A stretch of 64,000 nucleotides of DNA from an uncultured Comamonas sp. GTDB lineage: Bacteria; Pseudomonadota; Gammaproteobacteria; Burkholderiales; Burkholderiaceae_C. Positions 48,276 to 57,073 of the stretch are shown one piece after another. The position numbers and the translations under genes were made by a program. Positions within the stretch are counted from its first letter, which is position 1; every line of letters starts with the position of its first letter. The notes beneath the pieces are model-generated. The model did no database searches, had not been told where the DNA came from, and saw only the letters and a list, made by a program, of their open reading frames with translations. Where the stretch lies: contig CAMZGS010000005.1 of assembly GCA_947306475.1 (NCBI GenBank), positions 171,584-235,583 on the forward strand, read 5' to 3'.

Positions 48276-49097
48276 TCAGTGCAGGCCACGCTCATCGGGC
48301 TCATCCTTGGAGGTGCTGATCACGCTGGTCGGCTGCCCCTTGGCCTTGCGCCACAGATAGACGCCATAGCCACTGATGCCATACAGCGCAAACACGGCAA
48401 ACAGCACCGTCGGCCCGTGGATGTTGACTAGGGCGATGGCCAGCACAATCAGCACGATGGCAGCAAACGGCACGCTGCGCTTGAGGTTGATGTCCTTGAA
48501 GCTGTAGAACGGCGCATTGGTCACCATGGTCAGCCCGGCGTACAGAGTCAGGATAAACATCACCCAGCTCATGGCCTGCCAGGTGATGCTGCCGTCCTGG
48601 CCACGCACCACGCCGAAGTCGTCCATCAGCCAGATGAAGCCCACCACCAGGGCAGCCGCCGCTGGCGAGGGCAAGCCCTGAAACCAGCGCTTGTCCACCA
48701 CCCCGGTGTTGACATTGAAGCGCGCCAGACGCAACGCTGCGCAGGAGCAATATACAAAGGCCGCAATCCAGCCCCAGCGCCCCAGGTTATTGAGCGCCCA
48801 GACATAGGAAATCAGCGCTGGCGCCACGCCAAAGGAAACCATGTCCGAGAGCGAATCCATCTGTTCGCCAAAGGCACTTTGCGTATTGGTCATGCGTGCC
48901 ACGCGGCCATCCAGGCTGTCCAGGACCATGGCACACAGCACACCGTAAGCCGCCAGGGAAAAGCTGCCGTTCATGGCCATGACGATGGCGTAGAAGCCGC
49001 CGAACAAGGCCCCCAGGGTGAACAAATTGGGCAGGATGTAAATGCCCTTGCGCCGCTTGCGCACCATGACGCCTGCGGTGCTGTCGTTGTCTTGCAT
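48276..49097 (-). CDS. pssA: CDP-diacylglycerol-serine O-phosphatidyltransferase
   Basis: A 273-residue membrane protein of the CDP-alcohol phosphatidyltransferase family. The catalytic motif DGRVARMTNTQSAFGEQMDSLSD (DG-xx-AR-x8-G-x3-D-x3-D) is at about residues 63-85, with six to eight hydrophobic segments around it. It makes phosphatidylserine for phosphatidylethanolamine synthesis. Its place between ilvC and leuA is a common gene order in Burkholderiales although the pathway is unrelated. The C-terminal tail (STSKDEPDERGLH) is polar. Confidence 0.95.
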   Translation of the reverse strand: MQDNDSTAGVMVRKRRKGIYILPNLFTLGALFGGFYAIVMAMNGSFSLAAYGVLCAMVLDSLDGRVARMTNTQSAFGEQMDSLSDMVSFGVAPALISYVWALNNLGRWGWIAAFVYCSCAALRLARFNVNTGVVDKRWFQGLPSPAAAALVVGFIWLMDDFGVVRGQDGSITWQAMSWVMFILTLYAGLTMVTNAPFYSFKDINLKRSVPFAAIVLIVLAIALVNIHGPTVLFAVFALYGISGYGVYLWRKAKGQPTSVISTSKDEPDERGLH

Positions 49098-49235
49098 GTA
49101 CTGCTACTCCGTTGGGGCGCAACCAGCGCACCCCTTAACCGCCATATTCTACGCACTGGGCGCTGCGCCCAATCAGCCAGGGGATCACCATAGATAAACA
49201 CAAACACCCTGCCAACTGCATTCAAAAAGACGCAA

Positions 49236-49259
49236 AAAAGGCCACCGCAGTGGCCTTTT
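49236..49259. terminator. ilvC terminator
   Basis: Ten-base arms AAAAGGCCAC/GTGGCCTTTT with a CGCA loop, 33 bases after the ilvC stop on the minus strand. The A run on the other side allows bidirectional use. Confidence 0.88.
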
Positions 49260-49292
49260 CGCTACCTGCCACAAAGGCAGGGGATGTCGCGC

Positions 49293-50378
<1,086 letters not shown>

Positions 50379-50416
50379 TTAGACCCGCAAATGGGGGGAC
50401 AAAAATGAAACGGTGC

Positions 50417-50908
50417 TCAAATGCGTAGCACGCGCTCGCCACGCCCGATGCCGCAAGCGCCGGTGCGCACCGTCTCCAGAATGGCACTGCGGTCGATGGC
50501 TTGCAGGAAGGCATCGTTCTTGGCCGCATCACCCGTCACTTCGATGGTGTAGCTCTTGTCGGTCACGTCGATGATGCGCCCACGGAAGATGTCCGCCATG
50601 CGCTTCATCTCCTCGCGCTCCTTGCCCACGGCGCGCACCTTGACCATCATCAGCTCGCGCTCGGTATAGGCGCCTTCGGTCAGGTCCACCACCTTGACCA
50701 CTTCGATCAGGCGGTTCAGGTGCTTGGTGATCTGCTCGATCACGTCGTCCGAGCCAGTGGTCTGGATGGTCATGCGCGACAGCGAGGGATCCTCCGTGGG
50801 TGCCACGGTCAGTGACTCGATGTTGTAGCCACGCGCCGAGAACAGGCCCACCACGCGCGAGAGCGCGCCCGCTTCGTTTTCGATCAGAACAGCAATGATG
50901 TGTTTCAT
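50417..50908 (-). CDS. ilvH: acetolactate synthase small (regulatory) subunit
   Basis: A 163-residue protein: N-terminal ACT domain (HIIAVLIENEAGALSRVVGLFSARGYNIESLTVAPTED) that binds valine, and a second domain with the RELMMVKVRA and RGRIIDVTDKSYTIEVTGD segments. It activates IlvI and confers feedback inhibition. It is 175 bases downstream of ilvI with the palindromic repeat I between them. Confidence 0.97.
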   Translation of the reverse strand: MKHIIAVLIENEAGALSRVVGLFSARGYNIESLTVAPTEDPSLSRMTIQTTGSDDVIEQITKHLNRLIEVVKVVDLTEGAYTERELMMVKVRAVGKEREEMKRMADIFRGRIIDVTDKSYTIEVTGDAAKNDAFLQAIDRSAILETVRTGACGIGRGERVLRI

Positions 50909-50987
50909 GGGTGCTTCCTCTTTTCGCTGCCCTCCCCCGACGCCGGTAAGCGTCAGGCTTGGCAGGCAATAGATTCTTCAAGCTCTT

Positions 50988-51078
50988 TAAAAAGTAGCTG
51001 CTTGCGCTTGCAGATAGCGGATTTCAGACTGTTTTGTAGTCAAAAATCAATATACGCCAGCGCATGCAGCTATGGTTT
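50988..51078. repeat. dispersed palindromic repeat, copy I (ilvI 3' end)
   Basis: Outer arms with AAAAAGTAGCTGC and CATAGCTGCAT, inner GCTTGCGC and GCGCTGGCG on the minus strand, 91 bases. It starts 5 bases after the ilvI stop and could dampen read-through into ilvH. Confidence 0.8.
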
Positions 51079-51083
51079 TTGGA

Positions 51084-52883
51084 TTACAGATCGTCCTTGC
51101 CGAGCAGCATCTCGGTGATGCCCTTGCCCGCCTGCACCATGGGGAAGACGTTTTCCGTCGGGTCAGTGCGGAAGTCCAGGAACACGGTCTTGCCCTCTTC
51201 GCGCACGATGCGGCGCGCTTCCTGCAAGGCCCATTCCACCTTGGCCGGGTCTTCGATCTTCATGCCAGTGTGGCCATAGGCCTCGGCCAGCTTGACGAAA
51301 TCGGGCAGCGAATCCATGTAGCTGTGGCTGTAGCGGCCAGCGTACTCAATTTCCTGCCACTGGCGCACCATGCCCAGGAAGCGGTTGTTGAGCGCGCAGA
51401 TCACCACCGGCGTCTTGTACTGGAAGCAGGTGGCCAGCTCCTGGATGTTCATCTGGATCGAGCCTTCACCCGTGATGCAGAACACCTCGGCATCGGGCCT
51501 GGCCAGCTTGATGCCCATGGCATACGGCAGGCCCACGCCCATGGTGCCCAGACCACCGGAGTTGATCCAGCGGCGCGGCTCATCGAAGCGGTAGTACTGC
51601 GCGGCCCACATCTGGTGCTGGCCCACGTCAGAGGTGATGTACACATCCTGCCCCTTGGTCATGTTCCACAGGGTTTCGACCACGGCCTGGGGCTTGATGA
51701 CCTTGGTGTTGCTGCGGTCGTATTGCAGGCAGTTGCGGCCGCGCCAGGATTCGATCTGATCCCACCAGGCAGCCAGGGCGCCGGCGTCGGGGCGCTGCGT
51801 GGTTTCCTTGATCATGGCGATCAGCTCGGTCAGCACCTCCTTGACGTCGCCCACGATGGGGATGTCCACGCGCACGCGCTTGGAGATCACGGAGGGATCG
51901 ACATCGATGTGGATGATCTTGCGCTCCACCGACAGGAAGTGCTTGGGATTGCCGATCACGCGATCGTCAAAGCGCGCGCCTACGGCCAGCAGCACGTCGC
52001 AGTGCTGCATGGCATTGTTGGCTTCCATGGTGCCGTGCATGCCCAGCATGCCCAGGTATTTCTTGTCGCTGGCCGGATAGGCTCCCAGGCCCATCAGGGT
52101 GTGCGTCACGGGGTAGCCCAGCATGTCCACCAGGGTGCGCAGCTCCTGGCAGGCATTGCCCAGCAGCACACCGCCGCCGGTGTAAATGTAGGGGCGCTTG
52201 GCGCTGAGCAGCAGTTGCAGCGCCTTGCGGATCTGGCCGGAGTGCCCCTTCTTGACCGGGTTGTAGGAGCGCATCTCGACATCGCGCGGATAGCCGGTCC
52301 AGGTCGTCTTCTTGAAGGACACGTCCTTGGGGATGTCCACCACCACCGGGCCGGGACGGCCGGAGCGCGCCACGTGGAAGGCCTTCTTCAGGGTGATGGC
52401 CAGATCGCGCACGTCCTTGACCAGGAAGTTGTGCTTGACGACAGGACGGGTGATGCCCACGGTGTCGCATTCCTGGAAGGCGTCCTGGCCGATGGCGCCC
52501 GTGGGCACCTGGCCGGAGATGATCACCATGGGGATGGAGTCGGTGTACGCCGTGGCAATGCCGGTGACAGCATTGGTCAGACCGGGGCCGGAAGTGACCA
52601 GCGCCACGCCCACCTCGCCGGTGGCGCGCGCAAAGCCGTCGGCAGCGTGCACGGCGGCCTGCTCGTGGCGCACCAGCACGTGCTGAATGGTGTCCTGCTT
52701 GTAGAGTGCGTCGTAGATATAGAGCACCGCGCCGCCGGGATAGCCCCACAGGTATTGCACGCCTTCGGCTTGCAGGGCCTTGACCAGAATCTCGGCGCCC
52801 ATCAGCTCAAGTGTCTGGTCAGCGGAAGCGGAGGAAGAGGAAGCGTCGGCAGCCTGTGCTGCCTGGGATTTGGAGAGTTCCAT
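51084..52883 (-). CDS. ilvI: acetolactate synthase large (catalytic) subunit
   Basis: A 599-residue thiamine-diphosphate enzyme. ThDP and Mg site GEGSIQMNIQELATCFQYKTPVVICALNN, the catalytic Glu in LVRHEQAAVHAADGFARATGEVG, and the FAD-binding segments mark acetohydroxyacid synthase. It makes acetolactate from pyruvate and acetohydroxybutyrate from pyruvate plus 2-ketobutyrate. The N-terminal 20 residues are Ala/Ser/Gln-rich and poorly conserved. The gene is divergent from the sigma factor at 53180. I saw no Ile/Val/Leu leader peptide in its upstream region. Confidence 0.97.
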   Translation of the reverse strand: MELSKSQAAQAADASSSSASADQTLELMGAEILVKALQAEGVQYLWGYPGGAVLYIYDALYKQDTIQHVLVRHEQAAVHAADGFARATGEVGVALVTSGPGLTNAVTGIATAYTDSIPMVIISGQVPTGAIGQDAFQECDTVGITRPVVKHNFLVKDVRDLAITLKKAFHVARSGRPGPVVVDIPKDVSFKKTTWTGYPRDVEMRSYNPVKKGHSGQIRKALQLLLSAKRPYIYTGGGVLLGNACQELRTLVDMLGYPVTHTLMGLGAYPASDKKYLGMLGMHGTMEANNAMQHCDVLLAVGARFDDRVIGNPKHFLSVERKIIHIDVDPSVISKRVRVDIPIVGDVKEVLTELIAMIKETTQRPDAGALAAWWDQIESWRGRNCLQYDRSNTKVIKPQAVVETLWNMTKGQDVYITSDVGQHQMWAAQYYRFDEPRRWINSGGLGTMGVGLPYAMGIKLARPDAEVFCITGEGSIQMNIQELATCFQYKTPVVICALNNRFLGMVRQWQEIEYAGRYSHSYMDSLPDFVKLAEAYGHTGMKIEDPAKVEWALQEARRIVREEGKTVFLDFRTDPTENVFPMVQAGKGITEMLLGKDDL

Positions 52884-53179
52884 AAGTGTGATTCAACCTT
52901 TGTGAATTTCTCTAACGAAAAACCTTCGGTGCCCCTCGCTCGCAGCCCTCGTGAGGCCGGCTTGGGACTTGAGGCCACGACCATGGGCGTTGTTGCTACG
53001 TAACCGCCGGACCGTGACCCGTTTTGCCAATGCGCTATCAGTGTTGCGTGCGGCCATTATGGCACTGCAACATGGGAACATCCGTGGCTTTTGTGCACAA
53101 CGCAATCGCAATGCGATAATCCTGCCTTTCCCGTAGGCGGCAGCGCCTGCGCGTCCCTTCCCCGTTTTCTGCTTGCCCC

Positions 53180-53755
53180 TTGGCCACCGCACAAGAGCTC
53201 TCCGACTTTCTCAAAGGCGTCGAAAAACGCGCGTTCAAGCGTACGTGGTTCCACGTTCGCGATGAGGAAGCCGCACTGGACATCGTGCAGGACAGCATGA
53301 TGAAGCTCAGCCAGCACTACGGCGACAAACCGCCCGAAGAGCTGCCGATGCTGTTCCACCGCATCCTGTCCAACACCACCCTGGACTGGTTCCGGCGGCA
53401 GAAGACGCGCAGCGCCATGTTCACCAATGTTTCGGACCTGGAACACGCGGCAGGGCCTGAGCACGAAGACTTCGACTGGATGCAGACCTACGCCAGCGGC
53501 GATGCCGAAGGCGGCCTGGCCCAAAGCGCCGAAGCCCTGACCGAGCGCGCGCAGCTGTTACAAAGCATTGAAAAAGAAATACAAATGCTGCCACCGCGTC
53601 AACGCGAAGCATTTTTGTATCGTTACTGGGAGGAGATGGATGTTGCCGAGACCGCCGCTGCCATGGGCTGCTCGGAAGGCAGCGTCAAGACCCATTGCTT
53701 TCGTGCCATCCAGGCCTTGAGCAAAGCCCTCAAAGCCAAAGGAATCGAACTATGA
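53180..53755 (+). CDS. ECF-type RNA polymerase sigma factor
   Basis: A 191-residue sigma70-family factor with regions 2 and 4 only. Region 2: FHVRDEEAALDIVQDSMMKLSQHYG and LPMLFHRILSNTTLDWFRRQK; region 4: LPPRQREAFLYRYWEEMDVAETAAAMGCSEGSVKTHCFRAIQAL. The start is TTG 53180, as no ATG precedes region 2. The following DUF3619 gene overlaps the stop by four bases. By family logic the neighbour membrane protein could be its anti-sigma factor. A TTGTGC/GATAAT pair at 53091-53120 may be a promoter. Confidence 0.92.
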   Translation: MATAQELSDFLKGVEKRAFKRTWFHVRDEEAALDIVQDSMMKLSQHYGDKPPEELPMLFHRILSNTTLDWFRRQKTRSAMFTNVSDLEHAAGPEHEDFDWMQTYASGDAEGGLAQSAEALTERAQLLQSIEKEIQMLPPRQREAFLYRYWEEMDVAETAAAMGCSEGSVKTHCFRAIQALSKALKAKGIEL

Positions 53756-54243
53756 CCCACCTCGACCCACACAATGATCAGGCTCAGGATCTGTTCGCCC
53801 GCAAGATCGTCGCGCAACTGAACGCCACGGAAGACCAGTTGCCCTACATCGTCACCGAGCGCCTGCGCGCCGCGCGCGAGCAAGCGGTTGCGCAGCGCAA
53901 GCGCCCCGGCGCGCCACTGCGCGCTGCTGCGGTCGCTGGCAGCACGGCCGAGCAGCTCTGCGTCAATGCCGATGGCACCCTGTCCCTGGGCGGCGGCGAC
54001 CACGGCGGGCAGCACCGCTCCGCCCCTGTGTGGCTGCGCCGTCTGCTCACTGGCCTTCCCCTGGCGGCCCTGGTGGTGGCCCTGACGATGATCGGCGTCA
54101 ACGAAGACCAGCGTGCCACCGTCGGCGTGGCCGAGGTGGATGCCGAGCTGCTCACCAGCGTCCTGCCCCCTGACGCCTACACCAACCCCGGCTTCCTGCA
54201 CTATCTGCAAACCAGCACTGCCGACGCCGCCGTTCAACCCTGA
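53752..54243 (+). CDS. DUF3619 family membrane protein (possible anti-sigma factor)
   Basis: A 163-residue protein found behind sigma factors in Burkholderiales. Residues 1-100 are polar and predicted cytoplasmic (MTHLDPHNDQAQDLFARKIVAQLN and an RxxAxxRKRPG part), one membrane helix follows (RLLTGLPLAALVVALTMIGV, about residue 100-120), and a short periplasmic tail ends with LPPDAYTNPGFLHYLQ. The topology is that of a simple anti-sigma factor, but it has no recognisable zinc or ASD motif. Start ATG 53752 overlaps the sigma stop. Confidence 0.75.
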   Translation: MTHLDPHNDQAQDLFARKIVAQLNATEDQLPYIVTERLRAAREQAVAQRKRPGAPLRAAAVAGSTAEQLCVNADGTLSLGGGDHGGQHRSAPVWLRRLLTGLPLAALVVALTMIGVNEDQRATVGVAEVDAELLTSVLPPDAYTNPGFLHYLQTSTADAAVQP

Positions 54244-54266
54244 GCCTCGACCTCTTCACATTCGGC

Positions 54267-55355
54267 ATGCCCCCATCGCCTGACGCCTCTTCCCGCACAG
54301 CTCCCCACCGGCAACGTCACCATCCCGCCCTGCTGGCGGCGGGGCTGGCGTTACTGGCGCTGACGTGGGTGGGCGTGCAACTGTGGCCGCAGATGGCGAT
54401 GGCGCCCAGTGCGTTGCCCCCCAGTCTGGCCGTCGATGGCGACGAAGGTGCCGAGCGTAGCCCGCTGACCACCGACACCCCCACCGAGCTGCGCCTGCGC
54501 AACGCCGGCCCGGAGTGGAAGGACCTGACCCCGACACAGCGCCAGATCCTGCAACCCCTGCACCTGCAATGGCCCGCCATGGGTGGCCTGACCAAGCGCC
54601 GCTGGCTGCTGCTGGCCGAGCGCTACCCTGAGATGAGCGAGAAGGAGCAGGCCAAGCTGCATGAGCGCATGCAGTCCTGGGCCAGCCTGAGCGCACAGCA
54701 ACGCAACCAGGCACGTCTGAATTTTTCCAACGTCAAGCGCCTCACGCCCGAAGAGCTGGCCGCCAAGTGGGCGGAATACCAGGCGCTGAGTCAGGCCGAA
54801 AAGCAGCGCCTGGAAGAGCAGGCCCGCGCCGCACAAAAGGCTGCGCAGGCTGCGCGCAAGAAACGCAAGCTCACCCGCGTGCCGGCAGCAGCCCGCGCGC
54901 CCAGCGCGGCCAATCCGCCAAAAATCCTGCCCACCGAAGTCATGCCGCCACTGCAAGTACCGCAGCTGTCCGATCAGGCCATCCCGGCGCCGGTGGCTCC
55001 GCCGACGCCGGCAACGGCACAACCACGACCACTACCCCCGGTCAACGAAGCAGCCCCCCTGCCTGTGCAGGTGCCCCAGCAGATGTACATCATGGATCTC
55101 CCCCCCCTGGCTCCCGGTGCGTCAGCGCCCGCACAGCCAGCGGCAGATCATGTCACTGCCCCCGAAGCTGCACCCGCCACACCCTCCGCGCAAGCGCAGC
55201 CCCAGGTCGAGCCCCAGCCAGCAGCCACCAGCCCCCAGGGCGACGGCAGCGCTTTGGACACGGCCACCGACGTGCCGTCCACACCGGCCCCGCCTGCACC
55301 TACGGCCACTCCGGAGGACTCCCTCCAACACCCCGTCGTACCGACAACGCCATAA
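54267..55355 (+). CDS. DUF3106 domain-containing envelope protein
   Basis: A 362-residue protein with a signal-anchor (LLAAGLALLALTWVGVQLWP, about residues 22-42). Residues 75-170 hold the DUF3106 pattern: WKDLTPTQRQILQPLHLQWPAM, a series of leucine/tryptophan motifs, and a KLTPEELAAKW-type end. The rest is a long Pro/Ala/Gln-rich region, likely extended in the periplasm. Function unknown; these proteins are nearly always in sigma factor/DUF3619 operons. The gene starts 23 bases after DUF3619. Confidence 0.75.
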   Translation: MPPSPDASSRTAPHRQRHHPALLAAGLALLALTWVGVQLWPQMAMAPSALPPSLAVDGDEGAERSPLTTDTPTELRLRNAGPEWKDLTPTQRQILQPLHLQWPAMGGLTKRRWLLLAERYPEMSEKEQAKLHERMQSWASLSAQQRNQARLNFSNVKRLTPEELAAKWAEYQALSQAEKQRLEEQARAAQKAAQAARKKRKLTRVPAAARAPSAANPPKILPTEVMPPLQVPQLSDQAIPAPVAPPTPATAQPRPLPPVNEAAPLPVQVPQQMYIMDLPPLAPGASAPAQPAADHVTAPEAAPATPSAQAQPQVEPQPAATSPQGDGSALDTATDVPSTPAPPAPTATPEDSLQHPVVPTTP

Positions 55356-55409
55356 CCCGCGCCGCGCCGGCGTCATCTTTCTGCCCCTTTTTTGTCTTAT
55401 CGTTACGGC

Positions 55410-55973
55410 GTGACTGCGCTTTCTTCCCCCCCCCTACACTCTCCCGCTTCTTCCCCTGGCCCCGATGAGCTGCGTGCCCCCGGTCTGGTGCGCCGCATGG
55501 CCTGTTGGCTGTACGAAGGGCTGCTGCTGTTTTCCCTGATGATGGTGGCCGTGTTACTGCAAAGTGCCCTGGCACTGCTGCTGCCAGCCCTGAACCACCC
55601 GGTGCTGCTGCAAGCCACCAGCGTGCTGCTATGGGGCGCGTACTTTGTCTGGTTCTGGCAGCATGGCCAGACCCTGCCGATGAAGACGTGGCGCATCCAC
55701 ATCGTCGATGCCCGGGGGCAGCGCATCCACCGCCTGCGCGCCCTCACGCGCTATGCCTATAGCTGGGTGTGGTGCCTGCCCCTGCTGGCGTATCTGCTGG
55801 GCTGGCACATGCCCCTGATGCAACTGGCACTGCTGCAAGGCGGCTGGGTGCTGGTGTGGGCGCTGCTCAGCCGCCTGCACCCACTGGGCCAGTTCTGGCA
55901 CGACGCCTGGGCAGGCACCCGCCTGATCAGTGCTCCTGCCATGACCACCACTGTGAAAGCATCCAAGCCATGA
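55410..55973 (+). CDS. RDD family membrane protein
   Basis: A 187-residue protein with four hydrophobic segments and the RDD motif reduced to APGLVRRMACWLYEGLLLF (the R-x-x-A and D positions are partly altered). Later segments are SVLLWGAYFVWFWQHGQTLPMKTWRIHIVD, typical of RDD proteins, and a C-terminal WHDAWAGTRLI. I chose GTG 55410; TTG 55392 is equally possible. Function of RDD proteins is uncertain, some transport compatible solutes or protons. It shares an ATGA overlap with dgkA. Confidence 0.78.
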   Translation: MTALSSPPLHSPASSPGPDELRAPGLVRRMACWLYEGLLLFSLMMVAVLLQSALALLLPALNHPVLLQATSVLLWGAYFVWFWQHGQTLPMKTWRIHIVDARGQRIHRLRALTRYAYSWVWCLPLLAYLLGWHMPLMQLALLQGGWVLVWALLSRLHPLGQFWHDAWAGTRLISAPAMTTTVKASKP

Positions 55974-56362
55974 ATGCTCCGCACCCCCACAAGGCCCGCA
56001 CCGGTTTATCCCGCCTCTGGCACGCTACCGGCTACTCGCTGCAAGGCTTGCAGGCCGGCTGGCAGGAAAAGGCCTTCCGGCTGGAAGCGCAGCTGGCCTG
56101 TCTGCTGCTGCCCGCAGCCTTCTTTCTGGGCCAGAACTGGGTTGAACGCGTGCTGCTTGCGGGCAGCGTGCTCCTGGTCTTGATAACCGAGCTGCTCAAC
56201 AGCGGCATTGAGGCAGCCATTGACCGCATCGGTCCGGAAATCCACCCCCTGTCCAAAAAAGCCAAGGATCTGGGCAGCGCTGCCGTGCTGCTCAGCCTGC
56301 TGCTCACCGGCCTGATCTGGTGCAGTGCCTTGTTTGCCCAAATCGAAAGATGGTTGCCATGA
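55970..56362 (+). CDS. dgkA: diacylglycerol kinase
   Basis: A 130-residue three-TM kinase that rephosphorylates diacylglycerol to phosphatidate for recycling. The segments WQEKAFRLEAQLACLL, ITELLNSGIEAAIDRIGPEIHPLSKKAKDLGSAAVLLS match the catalytic core of E. coli DgkA (Glu-Asn-Glu, Lys-Asp-x-Gly-Ser-Ala). The start overlaps the RDD stop and the stop overlaps the LOG start, each by four bases. Confidence 0.95.
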   Translation: MNAPHPHKARTGLSRLWHATGYSLQGLQAGWQEKAFRLEAQLACLLLPAAFFLGQNWVERVLLAGSVLLVLITELLNSGIEAAIDRIGPEIHPLSKKAKDLGSAAVLLSLLLTGLIWCSALFAQIERWLP

Positions 56363-56970
56363 CCTCACAATCCCCCGCTGCTTCGCCAACCTTTTCCCTG
56401 TGTGTGTACTGCGGCTCGCGCCCCGGCAACAACCCGGCTTATCTACAGGCGGCCCAGGAGGTGGGCCGCTGGATCGGCGCCCACGGCGGCCAGCTGGTCT
56501 ATGGCGGTGGCCGCACCGGCCTGATGGGCCAGGTGGCCGAGGCCACACGCCTGGCTGGAGGTCGCGTAGTGGGCATCATCCCGCAGGCCCTGGTTGATCG
56601 CGAAGTGGCCAATCCGCTGTGCGATGAGCTGCACGTCGTGGCCAACATGCACCAGCGCAAGGCCATGATGGCCGAACGCAGCCACGCCTTTCTGGCGCTG
56701 CCCGGCGGCATCGGCACCTTTGAGGAGCTGTTCGAGGTCTGGACCTGGCGCCAGCTGGGCTACCACGACAAGCCCATCGGCATCCTGAACGTGGCTGGTT
56801 ACTACGACAGCATGCTGCAATTCCTGCAAACCACCGTCAACGCCGAATTCATGGGCGACTGGCAGATGGAGCTGGTACACAGCGACCACCGCATCCCCGA
56901 GTTGCTCGCCCACCTGATTGAGGCCGCAGGTACCAGCCCGGAAAGCCAGTCGTTGGAAGATCGCATTTGA
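56359..56970 (+). CDS. LOG family cytokinin-type phosphoribohydrolase
   Basis: A 203-residue short LOG (TIGR00730) enzyme: YCGSRPGNNPAYLQAAQEVG, YGGGRTGLMGQVAEATRLAGG, and PGGIGTFEELFEVWTWRQLG near residue 113 carry the nucleotide site. Bacterial members release ribose 5-phosphate from nucleoside monophosphates. It ends the sigma factor operon with an ATGA overlap to dgkA. A longer paralogue lies at 17088. The convergent truncated gene after vgrG overlaps its 3' end. Confidence 0.9.
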   Translation: MTSQSPAASPTFSLCVYCGSRPGNNPAYLQAAQEVGRWIGAHGGQLVYGGGRTGLMGQVAEATRLAGGRVVGIIPQALVDREVANPLCDELHVVANMHQRKAMMAERSHAFLALPGGIGTFEELFEVWTWRQLGYHDKPIGILNVAGYYDSMLQFLQTTVNAEFMGDWQMELVHSDHRIPELLAHLIEAAGTSPESQSLEDRI

Positions 56971-57073
56971 AAAGGATTGCTGAACTGGGCACGGCCTTGA
57001 GCGGTGGCTGTGGTGTAGCTGTGCCCGGGATCAAGAGGTGCTCGATCTCATACGGATTTTTCAAAAAATCCAT
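56849..57073 (-). pseudogene. truncated gene coupled to vgrG
   Basis: The vgrG stop and a following ATG overlap as TGATG. The frame begins MDFLKNPYEIEHLLIPGTAT and continues to about 56985, after which it is simply antisense to the LOG gene 3' end. I read it as the start of a downstream type VI accessory gene cut by the junction between the effector region and the chromosome backbone. The first 37 residues are not recognised. Confidence 0.4.

Noticed and set aside
52884..53179. Ile/Val/Leu leader peptide and attenuator before ilvI
   Set aside because: No short frame with runs of branched-chain codons and no terminator with a T run was found; only weak hairpins.
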